Assembly: GCA_023101725.1 (NCBI GenBank)
Contig: JALJCO010009099.1
Span: 269,196-333,195 of the forward strand
DNA: 64,000 bases
Direction: 5' to 3'
Source: Atherinomorus stipes
Lineage: Eukaryota; Chordata; Actinopteri; Atheriniformes; Atherinidae
Shown here: piece after piece, positions 35,548 through 45,529 of the stretch
How positions within the stretch are numbered: position 1 is the first letter of the stretch
How the letters are laid out: every line of letters begins with the position of its first letter
Notes under the pieces: generated by a model
Database searches by the model: none
The model's input: only the letters and a program-made list of their open reading frames with translations
Told to the model about the DNA's origin: nothing
Made by a program: the position numbers and the translations under genes

Positions 35548-36418
35548 ACTTACCGGCCACTTTATTAGGTACACCTGTCCAACTACTCATAAATGCAAAA
35601 TTCTACTTAGCCAACCACATGGCAGCAACTCAATGCATTTAGGCATGTAGACATGGTCAAGACGATCTGCTGCAGTTCAAACCGAAGATCAGAATGGGGA
35701 GAAAGGTGATTTAAGTGACTTTGAATGTGCCATGGTTGTTGGTGCCAGACGGGCTGGTCTGAGTATTTCAGAAACTGCTGATCTACTGGGATTTTCCCGC
35801 ACAACCATCTCTGGGGTTTACAGAGAATGGTCCAAAAAAGAGAAAATATCCAGTGAGCAGCAGTTCTGTGGGCGCAAATGCCTTGTTGATACCAGAGGTC
35901 AATGGAGAATGGCCAGACTGGTTCGAGTTGATAGAAAGGCAACTGGTGTGGGAGAGATTTTCTTGGCCCACTTTGGGCCTCTTAGTACCAACGTGGGGGT
36001 TTAACAACTACAGCCTACCCGAGATTTGTTGCTGACCATGTCCATCCCATAGTGAAGCATCTTCTGGTGGCTACTTCCAACAGGATAACACGGCATTTCA
36101 TAAAGCGTGAATCATCTCAGACTGGTTTTTGGAACATGACGATGAGTTCACTGTACTCCAACGGCCTCCACAGTCACCAGATCTCAATCCAACAGAGCAG
36201 CTTTGGGATGTGGTGCAACGGGAGATTCTCATCATGGATGTGCAGCCGACAAATCTGCAGCAACTCGTGATGCTGTCATGTCAATATGGAGCAAAATCTC
36301 TGAGGAATGTTTCCAGTACCTTGTTGAATCGATAAGGATTTAGGCAGTTCTGAAGGCAAAAGCGGTCCAACCCGGTACTACAGTAGTAATGTGTACCTAT
36401 AAAATGGCCGGTGAGTGT
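35548..36418 (+). mobile_element. Tc1-like transposon with internal deletion (about 870 bp)
   Basis: The left end CACTTACCGGCCACTTTATT, then AGGTACAC, is mirrored by a right end whose reverse complement is CACTCACCGGCCATTTTATA, then GGTACAC. This gives a terminal repeat of about 28 bp with few mismatches. TA dinucleotides lie at both edges, though the left one is degraded. The interior keeps transposase ends but lacks its middle, and AAGGCAACTGGTGTGGGAG near 35938-35956 is the deletion junction. A short 3' scrap of the family is at 8545-8665 and a third copy at 43845-44840. Confidence 0.9.
35732..36335 (+). pseudogene. Tc1-like transposase, internally deleted
   Basis: The first frame (35732-36004) encodes the N-terminal helix-turn-helix (MVVGARRAGLSISETADLLG, FSRTTISGVYREW), then GRKCLVDTRGQWRMARLVR. 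It then jumps directly into FLAHFGPLSTNVGV from the middle of the catalytic domain, so the block with the first catalytic Asp is missing. The second frame (36129-36335) holds PPQSPDLNPTEQLWDVVQRE, containing the catalytic Glu, and the C terminus ending FSTLLNR-like. With the first Asp deleted it cannot be active. Confidence 0.85.
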
Positions 36419-36509
36419 ACTTTAACATGGAACATGGAACAATGGAACGTCATGATGAGGATATTGGGCTGCTGAGCCTCTGCTCTCTTGTATTTAGCCA
36501 AAATGGAGT

Positions 36510-36790
36510 TTTTCTTGCAAAGCTGCAGCAATTTCATCGTTAGTTCACAAAAAATTGCGGAAATGTAATTAAAAGGAAGGGTTATGTAACATATGGGTAA
36601 ATATGCCTCTCAACTTGTTTTGAATGTTTTGCTGGCATCACTTTATAGATTTGTTTATAATTTATAAATAAAGTTGTTCAAAGAATAAAGTGAAAATAAC
36701 ATCTTTGTATGTGGAATAAAGAAATTGCAGATCATTTAGAGAATTTCCTAACTTTTCTGGAAATGGTGTTTATATAAATGACTACAAAAA
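36510..36790 (+). mobile_element. 3' end of the second Tc1-like family (partner of 34090-34575)
   Basis: 36515-36590 reads as a transposase C terminus with lesions (KLQQFHR, then VIKRKGYVTYG), followed by TTGAATGTTTTGCTGGCATC, AATAAAGTTGTTCAAAG and CATCTTTGTATGTGGAATAA, the AT-rich 3' region typical of this family, and a degraded end near 36760. Orientation matches the N-terminal half at 34090. Confidence 0.55.
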
Positions 36791-36794
36791 CATG

Positions 36795-38029
36795 TGGAAT
36801 GACACCAAAATATGCTAAACAACCACACCACAAGGCATTTGATATGACAGCAAAGGGAAAGGAGAGACTTGGAGATTAAAGCCAATGCAAAGAGAAACAA
36901 AAAGGAGAAATCAACAAATGCAAATTTAGTTTGAAGGCGTGCAGATGAGAAAGAGATGTGATGCAGCTACAAAGATGCTGAGCAAAAAAAGAAAACCCGT
37001 ACAGCTGCAGCATTCTTCTCACTCACTGCTCATTAATTAAGACTTTAATGGCGAAAAAAAAAAAGTCATAAAATGTGTTTGTTGTGCAGTTTCACAGAAA
37101 GCATGAAAACATTCTTTTATTTCTGCTCCAGCTCACCTCAGTTTTCCAAATAAGAATTATTTATGTAAATGTCCTCTTTCTGCCATTCTGACAAATGGCA
37201 AAAAGCCATCACTTTTGCAGCTTAATGAGCCTTATATATTCCAAGTCTTAAAGAAAACTTCACAATTCTCTAAGCCCACCTAAGCAGAACAATGAAATGC
37301 CACCCATGCAGCCACATTCATTCAGAACACTGTGTATTAAGCAGTCCTGCACTAAGAGGAAAAACAGTAACACGCTTTCAGCAGTTCTGAAATTGTTTCT
37401 ATAAATGCAAATTTTTTTTGGCAACTAGTGAGCAGAAAGTCTGTCCCTAAAACATGGCAGACACATAGCTAGCAGAAGGGCCAGGATGTAATTGCAGCTC
37501 TGCACTGGAAAGCTGTGCAGTCAGGAGCAGAGTCTTAATTCCACAAGGCGCTGGCCTTGCAGCATTTCCCTCCCTGATTGATACTGCTATTGGACCGCTC
37601 TGGTTAGCCAGTGGAAACCACCATAAATTCCAGGCCCACTTTATCGTTAAGCTTAGCAGCCTGGGAAATAAAATCAGCTGTGTCCAATTTTGGAAAAGGC
37701 TGCATAACACCATAAATAACAATTTACAGCGCGTGATAAATGAACAAAGATGGAATTAAAAAAAAAAGAAGAAATATTACTTAACTGTTTTTATGGATAT
37801 GTGATTTTTTGAGCACCAACCAGCTTTTACTCAGTCTGCCATTGTGATATAATAATTAAACTTGTATTGATTGCACATTATTGAGGTTGTTTACTTTTGT
37901 TGTGTGCACATAAAGTCAGCATGTAAGCACGGCCTTAGGTCTGTCACATGCCAAAGGACCCATCACAGAGAGATGACTAATGACCCAGCTTTTGTGCAAT
38001 GTTTCTCCTCCTGTATATGTAACCCCTCT

Positions 38030-38030
<1 letters not shown>
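36795..38030. other. Unassigned DNA including a possible conserved non-coding block
   Basis: 37440-37740 is unique-looking and compositionally balanced (GACACATAGCTAGCAGAAGG, GGTTAGCCAGTGGAAACC, CGCGTGATAAATGAAC), unlike the repeats around it. No splice sites or long frame support an exon. Conserved non-coding DNA is a guess from appearance only. Confidence 0.35.

Positions 38031-38031
<1 letters not shown>

Positions 38032-38067
<36 letters not shown>
38032..38067. repeat. (TA)n microsatellite
   Basis: Thirty-six bases of alternating AT, ending where the retroposon-type tail begins. Confidence 0.95.
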
Positions 38068-38071
<4 letters not shown>

Positions 38072-38170
38072 AGGGTGTACCCCACCTCTCGCGTGATAAT
38101 ACAGTAGCTGGGATAGGCTCCAGCAACCCCCGCGAACCTGAACTGGATAAGCGGTACAGAAAATGACTGA

Positions 38171-38173
<3 letters not shown>
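38068..38173 (+). repeat. Dispersed LINE/SINE-type 3' tail
   Basis: GTCCAGGGTGTACCCCACCT, then GGGATAGGCTCCAGCAACCC, GAACCTGAACTGGATAAGCG and AGAAAATGACTGACTGA. This is a very common fish tail sequence, normally ending in a short tandem repeat. Another copy lies at 57505-57606. No body precedes it; TA repeats flank it on both sides. Confidence 0.7.

Positions 38174-38264
<91 letters not shown>
38174..38264. repeat. Long (TA)n microsatellite
   Basis: Ninety-one bases of uninterrupted TA. Frames across it (IYIYIY, up to 142 codons on the minus strand) are artefacts. Long perfect TA tracts extrude cruciforms readily and are unstable in length. Confidence 0.97.
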
Positions 38265-38269
<5 letters not shown>

Positions 38270-38484
38270 TCCCCCCATCCCCCTTTCCTCCGACCACTTA
38301 CCCACATCTCCTCCCTCTTCCAGCCTAATTCCTCCCTCCCACATTTCCTCTTTGCCCCCTCATTTGCCCCCTTCCTGAATTCTTATTTTTTTACATGTTT
38401 GTCATACTTATATGTTTCAGATCATCAAACAAATTTGAATATTAGACAAGGATAATACAAGTAAACACAAATTGCAGTTTTTAA

Positions 38485-39226
38485 AGCAGAACTCAGTAAC
38501 TTCAGCTCGGGGCTCCCCCTAGTGGTTACCTTTCACAGTCTTAAAGTTCAACCCCCTTACACCCCCACAGCACACAGACGGCTTCTCTACCTGTCTTTCC
38601 TCTATTTTGATCCCGGGATATATTTCTAAGCGTTTACTAGCTCGTTGATGCTGCGTTGGTAGCAGCACGTCGTCTCCCTCTGCTCAAAGCAGTCCTGTAT
38701 CTTCTGAAACGGGATGTTTTACCCGCGATTTGCGGGTAAATATAGCATGTATTATATTTTTCTCTGGTGTTGGCGGGTAGCAGGTAAGAATACAAACTTT
38801 TATCTACTTTTTGGGGACGTGACAAGTGATTATTGAGCTTGAAGCAGTGATGCTTCACCCGGCGCCCAGGCAACGCAAGCTACGTGAATCACTCTGATCC
38901 AACAAAGAGTTGGTTATGAGAGCCAGGAGCCGTGTTTAGGTGGTGTGAAGCTAAAGAAATGTTTTCTTCGAATTAGCGCTGGTAGTCTGGTTCAAATCAG
39001 AGCTGGAAGCAGCTCAGTAGATAGGGGACCTGAGTACCGTACAGCGGTTTCTGTTGTCACAAGTTCTGCTCGGGTCGGCGCAGGCAAAGTTGTATTTAGC
39101 TGCTCGTAGGCCAGAGGCACCGGTGGGAGGGGGGGAAACATGGAATCGCTCCGTAAACACTTTGTTTAGCCCGACAGGGATTCCGAAAAGCATTTATTGA
39201 GGTAAAAAAGTTACTGAGGTTCCCCT
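38485..39226. mobile_element. Non-autonomous TTAA-flanked element, family C (742 bp)
   Basis: Bracketed by TTAA at 38481-38484 and 39227-39230. The left end is AGCAGAACTCAGTAACTTC; the right end in reverse complement is AAGGGGAACCTCAGTAACTT, so the inverted repeat is imperfect. The interior is CpG-rich and includes ATGTTTTACCCGCGATTTGC, with no recognisable protein. Removing the element and one TTAA rejoins a continuous Tc1-like arm (TTGCAGTTT-TTAA-ATGAAGG), which matches the opposite arm (CAGTTTTTAAATTGAG in reverse complement near 39410-39430). This fixes the insertion site. Confidence 0.8.
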
Positions 39227-39376
39227 TTAAATGAAGGTTTTTATTAGTAAGGGAGGGAAAATGGCTTTGTAACCTTTTCCAGACTGATTGATCTCAATTC
39301 ATTTGTTTATCAATTGTTTCTGAATTTCTTTGGATAGCAGTAATCACTTTTTCACACAGGGCCATGGAGGTTTGGA

Positions 39377-39399
39377 CCCCCCCCCCCCCCCCCCCCCCC
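39377..39399 (-). repeat. Poly-C tract, about 23 bases
   Basis: Uninterrupted C run inside the right part of the Tc1-like element. Its length is probably variable or uncertain. Confidence 0.9.
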
Positions 39400-39569
39400 T
39401 TTAAAAATAAAAATCTCAATTTAAAAACTGCATTTTGTGTTTACTTGTGTTTTCATTGTCTCACATTTAAATTTGTTTGATGATCTGAAACATTCAAGTG
39501 TGACAAACATGCAAAAAAAAAAAAGAAATCAGGAAGGGCGCAAAAACTTTTTCACACAACTGTAGAGAG

Positions 39570-40955
39570 AGAGCTGTGTTACTGTAAGGAAGAAACAGCT
39601 ACTATTCTTGATGTCAAATAAACATGTCAGCATACTTTATCATCTTTGACTGCTTCTTATTGCTAAATCTTTGCAGGGTGGCTCTGCTCCCAAATCTCCT
39701 CCCGGTTTGAACTGAAATCCTGCCGGGGGAGGGAGTAGGATTGAAGCTAAATAAATGACATGTCCTACATCTGCCTTTTTACGTATGTTTTCACAAAGCC
39801 TTTTGTGAGTATCTGAGCCTGTGTACGCGTCCAAGTGTTGAACTATGTCTGTCTCTTGGTATCCTCCTCTCACTCAGCAGCATGTGTTTTTGATTACAGT
39901 CCTGCATTCCTACCTCTTTCTGCCCGTGCGGCTGCTGTAGCGTCACGTCTTTGTGCAACTGCCAGCTATGGTGCGGTATCCCATGAAGCCACAGCGCTCT
40001 GTGTATGACGAAGCCTCCCATGTCTGTCCCTTCGTATGTCTATTTGTCTGATGGAGGACAGTCCATTGTTAACAGATGGTAATGTAATAACCTGACCTCT
40101 TCACCCAAGTGTAGCTGCCATGCAACCTCTACTTCATGTTGGATGATATGTTAAGTGTGTCCTGGACAGCTTGTCAACAAACACATAGGGGAAGCCAGTA
40201 AACGACGCGTTGCGGTTGTTTTAACCCCAGTAGGGCAAAGCACATTAATCACTGTAAAGGCAGAGATGATAATGAGGTGTTTGGTGGTCGGCTGCAAATA
40301 GCTGGAAATGGAACTGCACTGTGTAAAGGTGTCATGCTGTTGGTTCTGTCTCATATGCAAGTACTGGGCTGGTAGATTAACAGTGGGCAAAATAGAAGGA
40401 AAACCATAATACCACCATGGCAGTATCTCTTTTAGATTGAGCAGCAGCTAACACTAACAATGATACAAATATTAGCCTACTACTGAAGTCCTGAAACTTC
40501 TTTTTTATGAAAATGAGTTTAAGAACTACAAGTGGTTTGATACGTGTTTTTAAAACAACACTAGTTGTTCTGTTTGGGTTTGACTGTTTTTTAACATTAC
40601 AAGCTGCAGTTAGAATGAAGCCTTTGTGCACATGAGATGCTGTGTGGAAAATTATGAGGAAAATTTTTGAGAGTTTAAAATAAATGACTGGGATATATTT
40701 TGCTATACATCATAAAGCAGTGACAGGAAATTGAAAATGTTGGAAGTGAAAAAGCGAGGAATTGTGCTGCAATACTGGAAGCCAAACTGGTCTGAAACAC
40801 CTGTTATTGAAGCCATACAGAATTTGATTATAGTGTCTCAAAAATTTTTTTTTATTTAGATACTGGTAAAACCTGCTTTTCGCCTTAACTCTAATGTATT
40901 TATATTCTGTATTGTTAAAGCCGTCTGCAACTGTAACTTGATGTTGTTTTGTCCG
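39570..40955. other. Unassigned DNA
   Basis: Mostly unique-looking sequence without recognised elements; frames up to 84 codons lack domains. Confidence 0.4.
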
Positions 40956-40964
40956 TCCAAAACA

Positions 40965-41562
40965 AGGGATTCCTACATGTTTTAGGTTAAGTTAAGTTAA
41001 GTTTAAGACGTTTTAAGACCTTTTTTTGACCACTCGGAAACAGAATTTAATGCCCATCTCACAACCACACTGACAGAAACACACATCCGTCTACATTAAC
41101 AAAGATATTGTCAAAAAAGATAGACTGAACAAAAACTTTGCCATCATTTACGTTAATCATTGGTACCTGGTTTGAAATTTTCTTCCAAAAGGTAACCGAT
41201 GTTTACGCAAACACGCAAATATCAGGCACACAGGTGACAGCTGTGCAAAGACCCGCCCTGATCTCTTCCTGATTGGCTAATATAAAGGCTCTGTCAAGAT
41301 TTATTGGTTGGGAAAAACACATGGATCTATTTTGTTTTTGTTTCGTATTTTTCGTTGTTGTTTGTTTATTTGTTTTGGCTTGTTTGTTCAGTCTCATTTT
41401 TCTAAGTGACAGAAATCTGTCAAAGCCTAAGATAATTTAAGGGCTACCATATGAAATTTAAGACCACAACTATCAAATTTAAGGGCTTTTCAAGGTATTA
41501 CATGCAGATTTGTAAGTTTAAGACATTTAAGACTTTTTAAGACCCCACGGGAACCCTGAAAA
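40965..41562. mobile_element. TTTAAGAC-rich repeat, possible non-autonomous DNA transposon
   Basis: The left side AAGGGATTCCTACATGTTTT, then AAGTTTAAGACGTTTTAAGA, is echoed in reverse complement by the right side TTAAGACTTTTTAAGACCCC, then ACGGGAACCCTGA. CAGGGTTCCC-type ends followed by CTTAAA repeats are a common fish DNA-repeat signature. The interior holds no transposase. Confidence 0.5.
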
Positions 41563-41564
41563 CT

Positions 41565-41880
41565 GGTCTTGTACCCCTTTCCCACTGGCCAAAAGACCCT
41601 CTAAAACCCACAAACAATTGGTTTTCAGTGGCAGTGGGAAAGGTTAATTGACCCGTGTCAACCTGCACCAAACGGCTCAAAAAGAAACGTGGGTTAAAAT
41701 CGCCCTTAAATAGCTCGGCTCCGATCGGCTTCCAGTGGGAACACCAGACCCAGGTTGAGCTGTGAATTTACGTGATGACGTTGGGTGGCACGTGCCTATG
41801 TCATGACATCGTGCCAGTGGCGTCTCATATAACGTACCAAAACAACTCTGCTTCGGCCACAAATTCCTGTTGCCTACGTT
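41565..41880. repeat. CCCTTTCCCACTGG-type repeat
   Basis: CCCCTTTCCCACTGGCCAAA and its near inverse CAGTGGCAGTGGGAAAGG, then CCAGTGGGAACACC. This looks like a fish MITE with several inverted copies of the same end motif. Limits are uncertain. Confidence 0.4.
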
Positions 41881-41884
41881 CCAT

Positions 41885-43840
41885 CTGCGCTAGAAACTGA
41901 CAAAACCTTTTGACATAAGGAACTTATGTTGTATGTTAGAACCGAGGTGGATAACTACACTTTGTGAGCTTCTTATATTTCAATCTTAATTAGCAATAGC
42001 TGGTTGTTAAATAAATAGCTGTTACCTTTCTACCCAACAGTTATTTACAGTGCCAATTTATACTTTGCAGTGGTTTAATGGAAATGCTAATGAGAACAAA
42101 GATTTAACTGTGGATGTAACCAGTAGTGACCCATTTTCTGTTTGTCCACAGAGGAATGAAGGTACTTTAACCCTATAAGGCTGTAAGTTTAATTTTTATA
42201 CAATTTTACACAATATACAAAAATTTGTATTGTTTGCTCTTTCATGGTTTTTTAACCTTTTCTTTGACACCTACAGGACTGGGTCACCGGTGAGCAAGTG
42301 GTGATGAAGAGGCCAAATAAATACATTTTTAAAGATATTTTTAAAGATTTTTTTTTTTTAAATTTAATTTTCTCCCCATTTTTCTTGGGCCAGGCTTTAA
42401 AGGGTTTCAAAACGGGACATGGAAACAGTTGTTGGGTGAGATTTTTATAACATCCTATAAATATAACCTTTGAGGAGTCTTCCTTGAATTTGAGAATCAT
42501 GTAAAAGCTGAATCCAAAATTCCTTACCAGCAGAGTGTGTGTGTGTTTGTGTAGACAGAAATACGCCTGGTGATGTATTCACTTGTCTCCAAGAATCCTT
42601 TGAGTGTTATTACCCCATTACATCAGCAAACTGCAAAACAATGGGTGCATATTTTCACACTGCAGAATCTAATATCCGATTATTTTTATTGAATCAAAGG
42701 GTAGGTCTCCCAGTTCATTCAATTCTGATACTACAACTGCAGTGACATTTAGGAGAACAATTATTTTCAGATCTGCCTTTACCGACTGCGGCTGTGATGC
42801 AAATAAGCTGATTGAAATCCCAACACTGTCCAATATTAAATATTCACGTGGTGCCAAAGTGATGAACCATGGAGCACAGTTCAATGGTAAAGGCACTTGT
42901 GGGGGGGCGATCACACAAAAACATCCAGATGATATTTTGCTTCTCTTGCCCAGGGTCACACATTGCTCGCTGCATTTGGCATTCCAGGCGAGGCTAGAAT
43001 GCCTTACCAGGCAGAGCAGGTCCGCTGCAAGGTCGGCACACATGGACGATCAGTTTCATGGTGAATACCAAATGTAACAGCGCATCCAAACCCTGAGAGA
43101 TGAGACAGGACATTAAAGCTAGAGTCCCCAGAGAAAGGAAAAGGAAGAGAGCAGCAGGGAGGAAGGAGCACCAAGGGAGAAAAGAAAAAAAAAAAAACAG
43201 GTGGCAGTACTTCAAAGGGGCTAGTTTTATAAATTATGGGAGATAATGTGACTGCTGACTTCTGCAGGGGGTCCCAGAGGTGTTCTGTATCATTCTTTAT
43301 GGACAGTAATACAGACTTTTCTTCTTCTTTCTTTTACACAGCAGTAAATAATACACATTCCACGCTCTGAAGAGGGAGAGTAGCAGCCCTGCGTCGTCCT
43401 GGAACTATTCCTCTGATGATCTCAGTTCGTGTGCCATCATTTTTCAGATAATGAAGTCATTTTCTCTTTCCACAGACTGAATTAAATGACCAACAGCCAA
43501 AGCAAATTAAGTGACTCATCTCTCACAAAAGAAATATAATTCTGTCCTTGCCCACGTAATTCAATTGCAATATCTATCCATTAAAACTACTGTGAGTAGT
43601 CCTAATCACTTTTCCTGGATAGTCTATTATTATTATTATTATCATCATCGTTGGCCATCATAAAGGACAGATTTTGAAAGGTTTTAACAGTAGAACACTC
43701 CTAAAGTGAATAAAATGACAAGCGTAAGAGAACATTATGCTTAAAGCTGGTTATCATTCAAAATTCCACATGGAAATAACTGATTTTTGACATATTGTTG
43801 ACATATGCAGACTTTATTTGGTAAATCTTTTTGGTTTCTT
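41885..43840. other. Unassigned DNA
   Basis: 42750-43080 looks single-copy and contains GATGCAAATAAGCTGATTG with an octamer-like ATGCAAAT. Frames on both strands (111 and 124 codons) overlap each other and lack domains. An (ATT)n stub lies near 43627. Confidence 0.4.
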
Positions 43841-43929
43841 ATTACTAACCAGCCAATCACATGGCAGTAACTCAATGCATTTAATCATGTAGATGTGGTG
43901 AGGAGGACTAATTGAAGTTACAGCTGAGC

Positions 43930-44365
43930 ATCGAAATGAAGGAGAAGGGGGCTTTAAAGGGATATAACTCTAACAGAATGATGTGCCTTCATTTTCTACT
44001 CACCTTCATGCTGAGAAAGACTCTGGAGCACTTTTTTTATATCTCAAATGCAGCCGGAAATCCAAGGAGGGTTTTGTTATCCGCCAACTTTCATATAATG
44101 GGGGTGACCAGTGCTCGAAACAAAAAGGTCCATTAAAGTCCACAAAAACTTGGCAATATTCCTTCATACTGCTCATCCAATGTAATCCAAGTGTCCTGAG
44201 TGGGTAGCGTCCATAATTTACTCGAAATGACATCATTTAGTATATTTTTATTGCCTAAACAGGAGTACTTTGCTCTTCCCCGATGCTCGTCCATGTGAGT
44301 TCACGACACTATGGAAGCCATGGCACACGAGAGCGCACGTTCAGCACCTACTCTGACGATAATAA
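43930..44365. repeat. Unclassified dispersed repeat inside the Tc1-like remnant
   Basis: GGGATATAACTCTAACAGAA to about TTTATTGCCTAAACAGGAG. CCGCCAACTTTCATATAATG and GGGGTGACCAGTGCTCG have the look of a frequent fish repeat. No inverted ends or ORF of note. Confidence 0.35.
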
Positions 44366-44370
44366 TTTAA

Positions 44371-44644
44371 CCCATAAGGGTTCAATTTTGGCTGCATATG
44401 AGGGACCCATGTAGGTTTGTCAAGGTTTCCACGGTGGCCCCACCATTGTTTGCCGATACAGTATAAGCTGCAAGTGTTTGAATGGGTGTGGGCTCAAACT
44501 GGGCAAATTTGGAGATCTCAGTTTAACTTACATGGGCCCCATATGTGAAAACCCACATGGGCAAAAGCAGGTGGGGCCACCATGGAAATCGTGGACAAAC
44601 CTACTTGGGTCCCTCATATGCAGCAAAAATGTAACCCTCATGGG
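44371..44644. mobile_element. Fold-back element, 274 bp, arms about 74 bp
   Basis: The left arm 44371-44444 (CCCATAAGGGTTCAATTTTG, GCTGCATATGAGGGACCCAT, GTAGGTTTGTC, GGTGGCCCCACC) is matched by the reverse complement of 44570-44644 with few mismatches. The loop contains CATGGGCCCCATATGTG and ACCCACATGGGC, which are also palindromic. No coding capacity; target duplication not clear. Confidence 0.75.
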
Positions 44645-45449
44645 CCTCACATGGACGTGCTTGCTGGGCTGTACTCCAATGGCCTCCACAGTCACCAGAT
44701 CTTAATCCAGCAGAGCACTTTTGGCAGCGGAAAATTCTACAACAGCTGTGTGATGCTCTCAAGATTGAGTAAAATCTCTGAGGAACACCTTGGTGAATCA
44801 AGCAAGGTGTACCTAAAAAATGGCCAGTGAGTGAATCAGTGTCCAGAATTTCATTTGACAAATGAAGCTTCAGAAAGCCTGAATGCATTTATACATGCCA
44901 GGGAAGTTGGAAACTAAACAATGAGAAAGTGTGAAAACCATTTATTGGTTAATGAGGCATAATATTTTTAATTTGCACTTCAATTAGATTTAATTTATTT
45001 GATTCAGTTTGTTATCACCTTTTTGTGTAATGACTAGGGTTATAATGCTACATGCATTCTCACCGAACCATCACAGGACAGACGTTACAGTCCATAAAGT
45101 CCACTAAAGTTCAACATCAGCAAAATGATTCTGCTAAGTGATTTAACACATATTTTGACTTGCCTGACTTCAAATCATGTCTTGTATCCAACTGGGCAAA
45201 TTATGCCATGCATGTCTTTGGACAGCAAAAAGCACTCCCATCATTTGTTGATCATTAACAAATACACTGCCTAGAGGACTGTCCAATACTCGTGATCCAA
45301 CTTATTATTTCTTTATATGTAAAGAAAATGAGAAATAGGAGCAGCAATTTACTGTATACATATGCAAACAGAAAGGGAAATATAAAAGACAAACACAGTT
45401 CCTGCCATTTCAATGAGCTTTAGAAGTCAGTATTTGTACACATTTGCTG

Positions 45450-45520
45450 TGTACAGTACTTCGGTCATCTGTCTGTTGTCTTTAAGTGCTCTACAAATAA
45501 ATGTGAATTGAACTGGATTG
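45450..45520 (+). repeat. L2-type LINE 3' tail
   Basis: TACTTCGGTCATCTGTCTGT, then TTTAAGTGCTCTACAAATAA and ATGTGAATTGAACTGGATT form the usual end of a fish L2-like 3' UTR followed by a degenerate TGAATTGA repeat. No coding part precedes it, so this is a very short 5'-truncated insertion. Confidence 0.6.
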
Positions 45521-45529
45521 TAAAACCAC

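Larger units (their letters stand above)
38350..39564. mobile_element. Non-autonomous Tc1-like element, split by a TTAA insertion
   Basis: The left arm (CCCCCTTCCTGAATTCTTAT, then AGATCATCAAACAAATTTGA, AAGTAAACACAAATTGCAG) is mirrored by the right arm (TTGTTTGATGATCTGAAACA, AGAAATCAGGAAGGGCGCAA, CTTTTTCACACAACTGTA at its end). CTTTTTCACACAGGGCCATG near 39349 belongs to the same family. The transposase is wholly absent. The 742-bp element at 38485-39226 sits inside the left arm. The right edge is at TA 39563-39564; the left edge is fuzzy. Confidence 0.75.
43845..44840 (+). mobile_element. Tc1-like transposon remnant, third copy of the 35548 family
   Basis: The left part CCAATCACATGGCAGTAACT, then CAATGCATTTAATCATGTAG and GAGCATCGAAATGAAGGAG, matches the same family near 35610-35700. 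The right part (44669-44836) has TACTCCAATGGCCTCCACAG, TCACCAGATCTTAATCCAG, AAAATCTCTGAGGAA and the terminal GGTGTACCTAAAAAATGGCC, AGTGAGTG. Everything between is foreign: 43930-44370 is an unclassified repeat, then a fold-back. All catalytic residues are gone except a trace of the last block. Confidence 0.75.

Noticed and set aside
37916..38344. Minus-strand frames of 106-142 codons rich in IYIYIY
   Set aside because: They are translations of the (TA)n microsatellites; no protein family is implied.
42669..43077. Opposed frames of 111 and 124 codons
   Set aside because: They overlap on both strands with no domain or exon boundary signals.
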